Positions 1 through 6,131 of a stretch of DNA of 8,363 nt are shown here, piece after piece. Position 1 is the first letter of the stretch; the number at the start of each line of letters is the position of its first letter. The stretch covers positions 1 to 8,363 of the forward strand of contig SVNB01000079.1 in assembly GCA_015067125.1 (NCBI GenBank), in the 5' to 3' direction. The stretch comes from Oscillospiraceae bacterium (GTDB lineage Bacteria > Bacillota > Clostridia > Oscillospirales > Ruminococcaceae). The notes below the pieces were generated by a model. It ran no database searches and was not told the origin of the DNA. It was given only the letters and a program-made list of their open reading frames with translations. Made by a program: the position numbers and the translations under genes.

Positions 1-78
1 AATATTTACAGAAAGCTCGAGGTTCACAGCAGATTTGAACTTGCGGCATTGGTGAACAGAATACACAAAGATAAATGA
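1..78 (+). CDS. C-terminal end of a LuxR-type HTH transcriptional regulator (5' partial)
   Basis: The first 25 codons read in frame 1 to a TGA at 76-78. The translation includes IYRKLEVHSRFELAAL, which matches the recognition-helix end of a LuxR/GerE (FixJ/NarL) DNA-binding domain, where the family pattern is IYRKLxVxSRxEL. The fragment then ends with a short basic tail (VNRIHKDK), as is usual for this domain at the C-terminus. The sensory or receiver part lies outside the window, so the signal and targets cannot be told. A strong terminator begins 2 nt after the stop, so the gene is last in its transcript and converges with the tnpV cassette. Confidence 0.8.
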   Translation, partial: NIYRKLEVHSRFELAALVNRIHKDK

Positions 79-80
79 TA

Positions 81-115
81 AAAAGCATCGGCAAAAAATT
101 TGCCGATGCTTTTTT
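81..115. terminator. Bidirectional intrinsic terminator between the LuxR-type gene and tnpV
   Basis: A perfect 15-bp inverted repeat (81-95 with 99-113) has a 3-nt AAA loop at 96-98. The core is GCATCGGC, flanked by A residues on the left and T residues on the right. It therefore gives a U-tract in both directions and can end both the plus-strand regulator and the convergent minus-strand cassette. Confidence 0.9.
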
Positions 116-119
116 GCTG

Positions 120-458
120 CTACACTATTTCATTCCATATAATTTCTTTTACCCTGCTTCTGATGCTGTTCATCCTTTTCACCCATTCTATCTGATCCTC
201 CTCTTTTAGGGTTTCGTTTATGCCTTCCTGTTTTGCTATTTGCTTTACGAGCATTGATTCCATGGTTTGGGCACGGGTGTCAACCTCTGCAACATGCTCG
301 TTGAGTTTTCCGGTGGTAAGGAGATTTATGAAAAGAATTTTATCATGTTTTTTTATGTATCTGAAATATCTTTGACCGTATATGCCGATATCATATTCTT
401 CCTCTTGGGTCGGTAAAAGATTAGGCAAACGATAATCTCCGCAAAGTGTATAATCCAT
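120..458 (-). CDS. tnpV: TnpV family transposon-encoded protein
   Basis: The 112-residue product matches TnpV, a small protein first named in Tn4451-type elements and common in Clostridial mobile elements; its function is unknown. Recognisable pieces are the N-terminal YTLCGDYRLPNL (residues 3-14), the central GKLNEHVAEVD (50-60), and the C-terminal EWVKRMNSIRSRVKEI (91-106), which is the most conserved part of the family. Length is typical for a full-length copy. The ATG at 456-458 sits 4 nt after the strong site GGAGGTGA, whose last three bases are the stop codon of the upstream 58-aa gene, so the two are probably translationally coupled. Despite the name it has no recombinase motif. No serine or tyrosine recombinase is present in this window. 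It ends just before the bidirectional terminator. Confidence 0.87.
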   Translation of the reverse strand: MDYTLCGDYRLPNLLPTQEEEYDIGIYGQRYFRYIKKHDKILFINLLTTGKLNEHVAEVDTRAQTMESMLVKQIAKQEGINETLKEEDQIEWVKRMNSIRSRVKEIIWNEIV

Positions 459-462
459 ATCT

Positions 463-639
463 TCACCTCCAAAAGAATAGTTTTCTTTTAGGTTTAGTGT
501 TTATGACTTTTATCATTATGTCATCAACCGCATCGGTGTATCTTCCTTGCTGAATAAGAGAGTTTCTTAAATCATTAAGTGCATTTATTACGATTTTCCA
601 TTCGGAATCATCAAGAGTAATATATCGTTTCTTTTCCAT
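463..639 (-). CDS. 58-aa conserved small protein of the TnpV/DUF6809 cassette
   Basis: This short ORF encodes MEKKRYITLDDSEWK at its start and LRNSLIQQGRYTDAVDD in the middle, followed by a basic tail (KPKRKLFFWR). It resembles the small proteins commonly found beside TnpV and DUF6809 genes in Clostridia, which carry a YITL...EW...LRNxLI...GRYTDAVDE pattern; no function is known to me. An AAGGAGGAA site at about 646-654, lying over the end of the preceding DUF6809 gene, is well spaced from the ATG at 637-639. The 3' end (TGA at 463-465) lies inside the tnpV ribosome binding site. It is a probable soluble alpha-helical protein with no signal peptide or membrane segment. Its position in a tight operon and its well-formed ribosome site argue that it is a real gene. 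Confidence 0.82.
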   Translation of the reverse strand: MEKKRYITLDDSEWKIVINALNDLRNSLIQQGRYTDAVDDIMIKVINTKPKRKLFFWR

Positions 640-642
640 GAT

Positions 643-936
643 TTATTCCTCCTTCAGCAAGCTTGATTCAGTTTCCGCAAATGTGTCATAAGTAAACCTT
701 GCTCCAAGTTTGAATCCGGTAATAAAGCTATCAACAACAGATTCTCCGTCAACAATACCCCAGGCATCAACATATTCAAAAAACAGTTTTTTGTCTTCTT
801 CGGGAAGTCTTTCTAAAAGCACATCTTCATTTTCGGAAAGTATTTTCATTTCTCTGCTATACGATTTGCTTTTCTTCTTTCTCATATTCTGCGGTTCGAT
901 ATTTTCGTAATACAATTCTTCAATAAAATTTGCCAT
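643..936 (-). CDS. DUF6809 family protein
   Basis: The 97-residue product matches the DUF6809 family, small soluble proteins of unknown function that accompany TnpV in Clostridial elements. The N-terminal ANFIEELYYENIEP (residues 2-15) and the C-terminal DSFITGFKLGARFTYDTF (69-86) are the family landmarks. The middle is charged and probably helical. The start was set at the ATG at 934-936. An ATG five codons upstream (949-951) forms part of the GGAGGT ribosome binding site itself and has no site of its own. This gene heads the three-gene cassette: its stop at 643 is 3 nt from the next start. No convincing promoter is visible between its start and the terminator at 1003. The cassette reads visibly AT-richer than the radical SAM gene beyond it, consistent with acquisition by transfer. 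Confidence 0.83.
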   Translation of the reverse strand: MANFIEELYYENIEPQNMRKKKSKSYSREMKILSENEDVLLERLPEEDKKLFFEYVDAWGIVDGESVVDSFITGFKLGARFTYDTFAETESSLLKEE

Positions 937-943
937 TGCAGCA

Positions 944-949
944 ACCTCC
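944..949 (-). promoter_or_regulatory. Ribosome binding site GGAGGT of the DUF6809 gene
   Basis: GGAGGT on the minus strand lies 7 nt before the ATG at 934-936 and overlaps the alternative ATG at 949-951. It decides the shorter 97-residue reading of the gene. Confidence 0.8.
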
Positions 950-992
950 ATATTAAAATTTTTTACTGCAATTCACAGTTTCACATCCGTAT

Positions 993-1034
993 AAACAAAA
1001 CGAAGGGGCATCTGCTTTATCGCAGGTGCCCCTT
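993..1034 (-). terminator. Intrinsic terminator of the radical SAM-nitroreductase operon
   Basis: A 13-bp inverted repeat (1003-1015 with 1022-1034, 6-nt loop) lies 12 nt past the nitroreductase stop. Read on the minus strand, the stem AAGGGGCACCTGC contains one C-A mismatch and is followed by CGTTTTGTTT, a U-rich tract. On the plus strand the mismatch becomes a T-G wobble and a T-run follows at 1043-1048, but no plus-strand gene leads into it, so the minus direction is the relevant one. Confidence 0.82.
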
Positions 1035-1046
1035 GCGGCTGCTTTT

Positions 1047-1556
1047 TTATTTTATATAATGAACTTTTTTAATATCAAACTGGTCACGGGGGTCGGGATT
1101 TTCTGCGGGATGCCCAACATAGATTATATTGAGAGGAACAATTTTTTCGGAAAGGGAAAGAATTTCCGAAACGTTTTTTTCTGCTTTTTTCATTGGATGA
1201 ATTCCGCACCACACCGTGCCAAGACCAAGCTCGGTAGCTTCGAGAAGAATATTTTCGGTAGCGGCGCTGCAATCCTGTATCCAGAACGGAGAAAGCTGCA
1301 TAGGAAGAGATTTTGAAAGATTTCCGCAAACGACTATTGCAAGCGGAGATTTTATTTTTGAATATCTTGCGGCTTTGCGAAGTTTTTCAAGTGTACTTTC
1401 ATCTGTAACCACGTAAAATTCCCAGGGTGTTCTGTTGCAGGCGCTGGGACCGCTCATTGCGGCATGAAGAAGCTTTGTGATATCTTCTTCCGAAACCGGT
1501 TCCGGGGTGAATTTTCTTATGCTTCTTCGTTTAACAAGGGCTTCGTTCACTTCCAT
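1047..1556 (-). CDS. Nitroreductase-family FMN-dependent oxidoreductase
   Basis: The 169-residue protein has the nitroreductase fold signature. RRSIRKF (residues 10-16) contacts the FMN phosphate, PSACNRTPWEF (37-47) is the second FMN-binding segment, a central helix ATENILLEATELGLGTVW (99-116) follows, and YVGHPAE (146-152) closes the flavin site. Length is typical of the compact members found in Clostridia. Such enzymes reduce nitroaromatics, quinones or flavins with NAD(P)H, but the physiological substrate cannot be predicted here. It should be cytosolic and homodimeric. The gene follows the radical SAM gene after 14 nt, and its AAGGAG site overlaps that gene's stop codon, so the two are co-transcribed and probably translationally coupled. 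It shows nothing that points specifically to BluB. Family call is firm; specific activity is unknown. Confidence 0.9.
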   Translation of the reverse strand: MEVNEALVKRRSIRKFTPEPVSEEDITKLLHAAMSGPSACNRTPWEFYVVTDESTLEKLRKAARYSKIKSPLAIVVCGNLSKSLPMQLSPFWIQDCSAATENILLEATELGLGTVWCGIHPMKKAEKNVSEILSLSEKIVPLNIIYVGHPAENPDPRDQFDIKKVHYIK

Positions 1557-1570
1557 TTTTATAATTCTCC

Positions 1571-3262
1571 TTAGTAATAAACTTTTTTGAGCACGTATTT
1601 TCCGGTAACTGGATCTTTGTTTTCGTAATCCGCAAAAACAGCGGCTTTTTCGCTTTGCAAAAGGGAAAAACCGCGTTTTATTCCGGGCTTGCGGCGGTTA
1701 TCTTCTTCGGATTCTATAGAAAGTCGAATTTTCTTTATATCCGGATTCTGCACTTTGAGCACCTCCGGAAGTTTACCGAAAGAATTTGAGCACAGCCTGT
1801 CGCAGATCATTTTATCTTTGAGCACGGAAATATTTATTCCTTTAAGTGAAGAAAGATATTCAAAAGCGGTTTTGGTGTAGTCATCAAGAGAAACAAAAGC
1901 TCCGCATTTTTCCGCGGCATATTCGCCGAAATTTCTGAAAAAATCGAATGGAGAAAGCCCTGTTTTTTCAAGAACGTAATCAATGGTTCCGGTAAAACGG
2001 CCGCTGTTGCAAAGGCGTTCCAAAGCATCCTCTGTTTTATGCAAAACCGCAAGTTCGTCTTTACTGATCCAGGGCGTGGAAATAACCTCGTAAGGCGGTT
2101 CTTTTAAAAATTCACAGGGGTATTTTTCTTTGTCATCGCGCATGGCGGCACCGTGCAAAAGCTTTAAAAATCCAAGCTGAAGCATATTTGAGCGCAGATA
2201 GTACCCGGTATCAAAGCTTTTTGCAAAGCTGTTCATATCCTCGAACGGAAGACCTGCGATAAGGTCTATATGAATATGCAGATTTTCCGGATCGACAAGC
2301 CTTTTTATATTTTCTTTAAGCTTTTCCGTATTGGTTTTTCTGTTTATATAGGCAAGGGTTTTTTCGTTAAAACTCTGCATACCGATTTCCAGCTGGATTG
2401 AACCTTTTGGCGCGGAATTAAGAATTTCTATGGATTCATCATCAAGAATATCCCCGGCAATTTCAAAATGAAAACACACGTTTTCCGGAATGCCTTTTCC
2501 GTGTTCACGGATAACAAAGCGCCAAAGTTCTTTTGCTCTGGCTTTATTTGCGTTAAAGGTTCTGTCCACAAGCTTTACGGTTTGCGTTCCGCTTTTTGCA
2601 AGAAGAAGCATTTCGTGCTTTGCCCTTTTGATATCAAAAAAGCGAACGCCGCCGCATCTGCCGGAAAGGCAGAACGCGCAGGAATACGGGCAGCCGCGGC
2701 TGGTTTCCAGATAAGCTATTCTTCCGTTAAGGGCTGCAAAATATTCTTCGCAATACGGAGAAGGCGGTTCATCTTTTGCGATATACGGTTCGGATACAAC
2801 AAAATCGTTTCCGCTTCTTCGGCACACTCCGGGAATATCAAAGCCGTTGCCGGTTTTTATTGCGTCGCAAAGGAAAGCAAAAGAATATTCGCCTTCGCCG
2901 GAAATTACAAAATCGCACCAGGAATATTCTTTAAGCACATCTTTTGCATTATACGAAACTTCCGGTCCGCCAAGAATTATTGCAGAAGAGGGAAAAAGAG
3001 CCTTTATTTTTTCTCCAATCACTCGAACCGTGTTTATGTTCCATATATAGCAGGAAAGCGCGATTATATCCGGCTGCTGTGCTGCAATGCGATTTATTAT
3101 GTTTTCCGCCGGTTCGTTTATTGTGCCTTCGATTATTTTATATTCGTGTTCTTCTTTACAAAAAGCGCGTATTCCGGCGGCAAGGCACCACGGAGAAAGC
3201 GGTGAATGTACATATTTTGAACTTGGGGAACAGATGACAATTTTGTGTATTTTGTCCGTAAT
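1571..3262 (-). CDS. B12-binding domain radical SAM protein (DUF4080 type), probable ATT start
   Basis: From the ATT at 3262 the product is 563 residues. Residues 1 to about 150 form a cobalamin-binding Rossmann-type domain: IVICSPSSKYVHS opens it, IIALSCYIWNI follows, then ILGGPEVSY. The DxHxxG histidine motif is absent, as is common in this group. A radical SAM domain follows with TSRGCPYSCAFC, whose cysteines (about 191, 195 and 198) ligate the 4Fe-4S cluster that cleaves SAM. The C-terminal part resembles DUF4080. The substrate is unknown; B12 radical SAM enzymes often methylate unactivated carbons, but not always. Reading open from the TGA at 3275-3277, there is no ATG, GTG or TTG until the GTG at 3020-3022, which lacks a ribosome site and would delete about 80 residues of the B12 domain. 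AAAGGAG at 3269-3275 instead points to ATT (3260-3262, 6 nt away) or ACG (3257-3259, 9 nt away). Confidence 0.85.
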   Translation of the reverse strand: MTDKIHKIVICSPSSKYVHSPLSPWCLAAGIRAFCKEEHEYKIIEGTINEPAENIINRIAAQQPDIIALSCYIWNINTVRVIGEKIKALFPSSAIILGGPEVSYNAKDVLKEYSWCDFVISGEGEYSFAFLCDAIKTGNGFDIPGVCRRSGNDFVVSEPYIAKDEPPSPYCEEYFAALNGRIAYLETSRGCPYSCAFCLSGRCGGVRFFDIKRAKHEMLLLAKSGTQTVKLVDRTFNANKARAKELWRFVIREHGKGIPENVCFHFEIAGDILDDESIEILNSAPKGSIQLEIGMQSFNEKTLAYINRKTNTEKLKENIKRLVDPENLHIHIDLIAGLPFEDMNSFAKSFDTGYYLRSNMLQLGFLKLLHGAAMRDDKEKYPCEFLKEPPYEVISTPWISKDELAVLHKTEDALERLCNSGRFTGTIDYVLEKTGLSPFDFFRNFGEYAAEKCGAFVSLDDYTKTAFEYLSSLKGINISVLKDKMICDRLCSNSFGKLPEVLKVQNPDIKKIRLSIESEEDNRRKPGIKRGFSLLQSEKAAVFADYENKDPVTGKYVLKKVYY

Positions 3263-3268
3263 TGCCCG

Positions 3269-3275
3269 CTCCTTT
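3269..3275 (-). promoter_or_regulatory. Ribosome binding site AAAGGAG of the radical SAM gene
   Basis: AAAGGAG on the minus strand directly follows an in-frame TGA (3275-3277) and lies 6 nt before ATT and 9 nt before ACG. It is the main evidence that translation starts here and not at the GTG at 3022. Confidence 0.75.
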
Positions 3276-3301
3276 CAATTAATACTTGAAAATCCAACAG
3301 A

Positions 3302-3331
3302 TTGTGATAAAATAAATTGAATTGTTATAAT
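3302..3331 (+). promoter_or_regulatory. Possible promoter for the phosphopantetheinyl transferase operon
   Basis: TTGTGA at 3302-3307 and TATAAT at 3326-3331 are spaced by 18 bp on the plus strand, predicting a start near 3338 and a leader of about 38 nt. The -10 overlaps the minus-strand -10 by two bases, so the two polymerases would compete. A second arrangement (TTGTTA 3323-3328, TAAAAT 3345-3350, 16 bp) is possible but would leave almost no leader. Confidence 0.45.
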
Positions 3332-3358
3332 TATATCAAGATTATAAAATAATGTAAA
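3330..3358 (-). promoter_or_regulatory. Sigma-A promoter for the radical SAM-nitroreductase operon
   Basis: On the minus strand, a -35 of TTTACA (3353-3358) and a -10 of TATAAT (3330-3335) are separated by exactly 17 bp. That is a near-consensus housekeeping promoter. Transcription should begin near 3323, leaving a leader of about 60 nt before the proposed start. Confidence 0.75.
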
Positions 3359-3363
3359 GAAAA

Positions 3364-3369
3364 GAGGTG
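3364..3369 (+). promoter_or_regulatory. Ribosome binding site GAGGTG deciding the TTG start of the transferase gene
   Basis: The AAAGAGGTG stretch at 3361-3369 contains a GTG (3367-3369) that could be misread as the start. The TTG at 3376-3378 is placed 6 nt after it and is the better start. Confidence 0.65.
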
Positions 3370-3375
3370 TTTCTT

Positions 3376-3996
3376 TTGCCGTGGATTTTTTACTGCGATG
3401 CAAAAAAATTTGAACACCTTTATGATGAATGTCTGTCTGCGCTTTCGCAGAAGCGAAGAGAAAAAGCGGAAAAGCTTTTTGATAAAAAAGATTCTCTTCT
3501 TTCTGCATTGGCGGGGCTTATGCTTATAAATGTTTTTGGAAAAAAAGCGATTGACGATATAAAATATAACGAGCACGGAAAACCGTATTTTGAGCACGGA
3601 GCTTGTTTTAATATCTCTCACAGCAAAAATTATGCGGTGCTTGCGGTTTCCGGTGATAATATCGGGATTGACGTTGAAGAGAGAGAAGCGCCGGATATTG
3701 CGGTTGCAAAACGGTGTTTTACCAAAGAAGAGTTTGATTTTGCAAAACAAAGCACACAGAATTTTCTGCGTATATGGACTGCGAAAGAAGCAGTGCTGAA
3801 ACTGCTTGGCACGGGTTTTTCCTATTCACCTAAAAATTTTTGTGTTCTTCCGTTTGACGAGGAACACGAAATAAACGGCGTAAAAATGCGCTTTTTTTGC
3901 CACGAAATAAACGGCGTGCCCATTACGGCCGCCTTTTGTAAAGACAGCAAAGATTTTGAAATTACGGAATTTCTTCCAAAAGACCTTTTGAATTGA
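3376..3996 (+). CDS. 4'-phosphopantetheinyl transferase, Sfp/AcpT superfamily
   Basis: The 206-residue enzyme is predicted to transfer the phosphopantetheine arm of coenzyme A to a serine of a carrier protein. The motifs stand in family order: HGKPYF (residues 67-72), the core FNISHSKNYAVLAVS (78-92), IGIDVEE (96-102) with Mg-binding Asp99 and Glu101, and FLRIWTAKEAVLKLLGTGF (130-148) with the catalytic-site Lys137 and Glu138. The length and the two-half architecture fit the Sfp type rather than the shorter AcpS type. Start is TTG at 3376, chosen from the spacing to GAGGTG. No carrier protein, NRPS or PKS gene lies in the window, so its partner is unknown. It opens a plus-strand operon divergent from the radical SAM gene; the rRNA methyltransferase gene follows 9 nt later. 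Confidence 0.92.
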   Translation: MPWIFYCDAKKFEHLYDECLSALSQKRREKAEKLFDKKDSLLSALAGLMLINVFGKKAIDDIKYNEHGKPYFEHGACFNISHSKNYAVLAVSGDNIGIDVEEREAPDIAVAKRCFTKEEFDFAKQSTQNFLRIWTAKEAVLKLLGTGFSYSPKNFCVLPFDEEHEINGVKMRFFCHEINGVPITAAFCKDSKDFEITEFLPKDLLN

Positions 3997-4005
3997 GGAG
4001 CATAT

Positions 4006-5232
4006 ATGAAAACAGAAAGAAGCTTTCCCAAAGCAATAATTACCAAAAAAGGCGAAAATTGGGTTGCAGGCGGTCACCCGTGGATATATGATGCGGAAGT
4101 TTTGAATATAGAGGGCGAATTTGAAAACGGAAGCCTTGTGGATGCCGTTTCCGAAAAAGGCAAATACATCGGTACGGGTTTTATCAGCGCAGAAAGCAAA
4201 ATCCGCATAAGAATAGTTTCTAAAAACGCAAACGATAAATTCGACAGAGATTTCTGGAAAAGAAGAATCAGATACGCATGGGATTACCGTAAAACCGTAA
4301 TGGGAACAGATACCGGCTGCTGCCGCCTTATTTTTGGAGAAGCGGATCAGTTTCCGGGACTTACGGTGGATAAATTCGGAGATATTCTTGTAACCCAATG
4401 TCTTTCCATCGGTATGGAAAAAATAAAAAACACGGTCTTTCCGCTTCTTTACGAGGTACTTACCGAGGACGGAGAAAAAATTCGCGGAATATATGAACGC
4501 AACGACGTTGCCATTCGTAAATTGGAAGGAATGGAAGAAAACAAGGGCTGGTTTGCGCTCGATGGTGTTCCGGTGCCGGATTCCACGGAAACGGAAATAG
4601 TGGAAAACGGCATAAAGTACAGCGTGGATTTTGAAAACGGACAAAAAACCGGATTTTTCCTTGATCAGAAGTATAACCGACTTGCTGTTTCCAAAATAGC
4701 AAAGGGAAAAAGAGTTCTGGATTGCTTTACTCATACCGGTTCTTTTGCGCTTAATGCCGCAAAAGGCGGCGCGGAACACGTCTGCGCGGTGGATATTTCG
4801 GAATCCGCCATAGAAATGGCAAAACGAAATGCGGAAAGAAACGGACTTTCCGATGTTATGGAATTCAGAGTGGCAGACGTTTTTGATCTGCTTACCAATC
4901 TTGATAATAAAGCGGAAAAATTTGATTTTATCATTCTTGATCCGCCGGCTTTTACAAAATCCAGAAAAACCGTAGAAAGCGCCTTTAAAGGTTATAAAGA
5001 TATAAACTTCAGGGCGATGAAGCTTCTTCCCAGAGGAGGATATTTTGCAACGGCTTCGTGTTCGCATTTTATGCCGGACGAGCTTTTTGTAAAAATGCTT
5101 CATTCCGCCGCAAGGGATGCAGGGGTGTGTCTTCGCCAGATAGAGGCAAGGCAGCAGGCTCCGGATCACCCGATACTCTGGAACGTTCCGGAAACGGATT
5201 ATCTTAAATTCTATATTTTCCAGGTCATCTGA
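4006..5232 (+). CDS. rlmI: RlmI-like 23S rRNA (cytosine-5) methyltransferase
   Basis: The 408-residue protein matches class I SAM-dependent rRNA methyltransferases of the RlmI group, which methylate a cytosine (C1962 in E. coli numbering) of 23S rRNA. An N-terminal PUA-type RNA-binding domain (about residues 5-75, with GGHPWIYDAEV at 22-32) precedes a linker containing GLTVDKFGD (118-126). The catalytic domain follows: GFFLDQ (216-221), SAM-binding VLDCFTHTGSFAL (237-249), AVDISESAIEMAKRNAERNG (261-280), motif IV LDPPAF (311-316), and SCSH (351-354) with the probable catalytic Cys352. Length is normal for the family. The start ATG has a GAGGAG site 5 nt upstream that overlaps the preceding stop. 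Exact target base is inferred from family, not shown by the sequence. Confidence 0.9.
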   Translation: MKTERSFPKAIITKKGENWVAGGHPWIYDAEVLNIEGEFENGSLVDAVSEKGKYIGTGFISAESKIRIRIVSKNANDKFDRDFWKRRIRYAWDYRKTVMGTDTGCCRLIFGEADQFPGLTVDKFGDILVTQCLSIGMEKIKNTVFPLLYEVLTEDGEKIRGIYERNDVAIRKLEGMEENKGWFALDGVPVPDSTETEIVENGIKYSVDFENGQKTGFFLDQKYNRLAVSKIAKGKRVLDCFTHTGSFALNAAKGGAEHVCAVDISESAIEMAKRNAERNGLSDVMEFRVADVFDLLTNLDNKAEKFDFIILDPPAFTKSRKTVESAFKGYKDINFRAMKLLPRGGYFATASCSHFMPDELFVKMLHSAARDAGVCLRQIEARQQAPDHPILWNVPETDYLKFYIFQVI

Positions 5233-5249
5233 CCATTAAGGAGATTATT

Positions 5250-6113
5250 ATGGATACGACAAAATCTGTTGCAAAAAAATTATATGATTTTGGAATGCTT
5301 ACGGCGGCATCGCTGCTTCTTGTTATAAGCACATGGCTTTTTAAATATCCCAATAATTTTACCTTCGGCGGAATCACCGGTCTTTCCATTGTTTTAAGCC
5401 GAGCGTTTGATGTTCCGGCAAGTACCCTTAACCTTGTTATGAACGCCGTGCTGCTTATTATCGGCGTTATTGTGCTTGGAAAAGGTTTTGCGGGCAAAAC
5501 CCTTTATGTAACCATTCTTTCCACAGTGGGACTTTCTTTTATGGATAAGATTTATCCCATCACAAAACCGCTTACAGATGAACCGGTTATAGAGCTTCTT
5601 TTTGCGGTGGCAATCCCTGCAGTGGCTTCGGCAATTCTTTTTAATATGGATGCTTCCAGCGGCGGCACGGATATTGTAGCCATGCTTCTTAAAAAATACA
5701 CCACTATGGAAATCGGAACAGCCATTTTTGCAGTTGACCTTTTGATTACTTTAAGCGCGTTTTTTGCCTTTGATTTTGAAACCGGTCTTTATTCTCTTAC
5801 CGGTCTTTTTGCAAAAACGCTTATTATGGACGGTGCCATAGAAAACATCAACCTTTGCAAATATTTTACCATTATCACAACAAATCCCAAACCCATATGC
5901 GATTATATTCATAACACCTTGCACCGCAGCGCAACAATATATAAGGCAGAGGGTGCTTATTCTCACACAGAAAAAAGCATTGTTCTTGTGGTGCTTAAAC
6001 GCAGCCAGGCGGTGCTTTTGCGCAGATATATCAAAGAAATTGAACCCACAGCTTTTATGATGATAACAAACAGCAGCGAAATCATAGGCAAGGGCTTCCG
6101 CGGATTTAACTGA
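5250..6113 (+). CDS. YitT family membrane protein with C-terminal DUF2179 domain
   Basis: This 287-residue protein is a full-length YitT-type protein. It has about six hydrophobic segments (roughly residues 12-31, 38-51, 59-78, 84-98, 113-132 and 156-194, the last possibly two helices). A soluble cytoplasmic DUF2179 domain follows from about 205 to 283, including EGAYSHTEKSIVLVVLKR and IGKGF near the end. The family landmark SSGGTDIVAMLLKKY is at 136-150. YitT proteins are abundant in Bacillota; a transport role is often assumed but none is established for this member. The ATG follows an AAGGAG site (5238-5243) and lies 17 nt after rlmI. The next gene encodes a shorter paralogue, so the two may act as one complex. 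Confidence 0.9.
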   Translation: MDTTKSVAKKLYDFGMLTAASLLLVISTWLFKYPNNFTFGGITGLSIVLSRAFDVPASTLNLVMNAVLLIIGVIVLGKGFAGKTLYVTILSTVGLSFMDKIYPITKPLTDEPVIELLFAVAIPAVASAILFNMDASSGGTDIVAMLLKKYTTMEIGTAIFAVDLLITLSAFFAFDFETGLYSLTGLFAKTLIMDGAIENINLCKYFTIITTNPKPICDYIHNTLHRSATIYKAEGAYSHTEKSIVLVVLKRSQAVLLRRYIKEIEPTAFMMITNSSEIIGKGFRGFN

Positions 6114-6131
6114 AAAGGCGGTATTTGTTTT

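Noticed and set aside
949..951. Upstream ATG as the start of the DUF6809 gene
   Set aside because: This ATG is part of the GGAGGT site for the ATG at 934-936 and has no site of its own; family members begin at the MANFIEELYY position.
81..1034. The two hairpins around the TnpV cassette as transposon end repeats
   Set aside because: Their sequences are unrelated and both have the stem plus T-tract form of intrinsic terminators for adjoining genes; no target-site duplication was seen.
1026..1316. Plus-strand open frame opposite the nitroreductase gene, starting within the terminator
   Set aside because: It overlaps a recognised FMN enzyme on the other strand and begins inside the hairpin, so it is not a credible gene.
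3020..3022. GTG as the start of the radical SAM gene
   Set aside because: It lacks a ribosome binding site and would remove the first half of the cobalamin-binding domain, whose recognisable residues continue upstream in the same frame.
2468..3205. A 245-codon plus-strand open frame opposite the radical SAM gene
   Set aside because: The opposite strand carries clear B12-binding and CxxxCxxC radical SAM motifs over the same bases, and the plus-strand translation is biased in composition and has no recognisable family.
3826..5169. A 447-codon open frame on the minus strand opposite rlmI
   Set aside because: It is the antisense shadow of a well-recognised methyltransferase gene; the translation is rich in Phe, Lys, Cys and His runs without a known domain, and no ribosome site precedes it.
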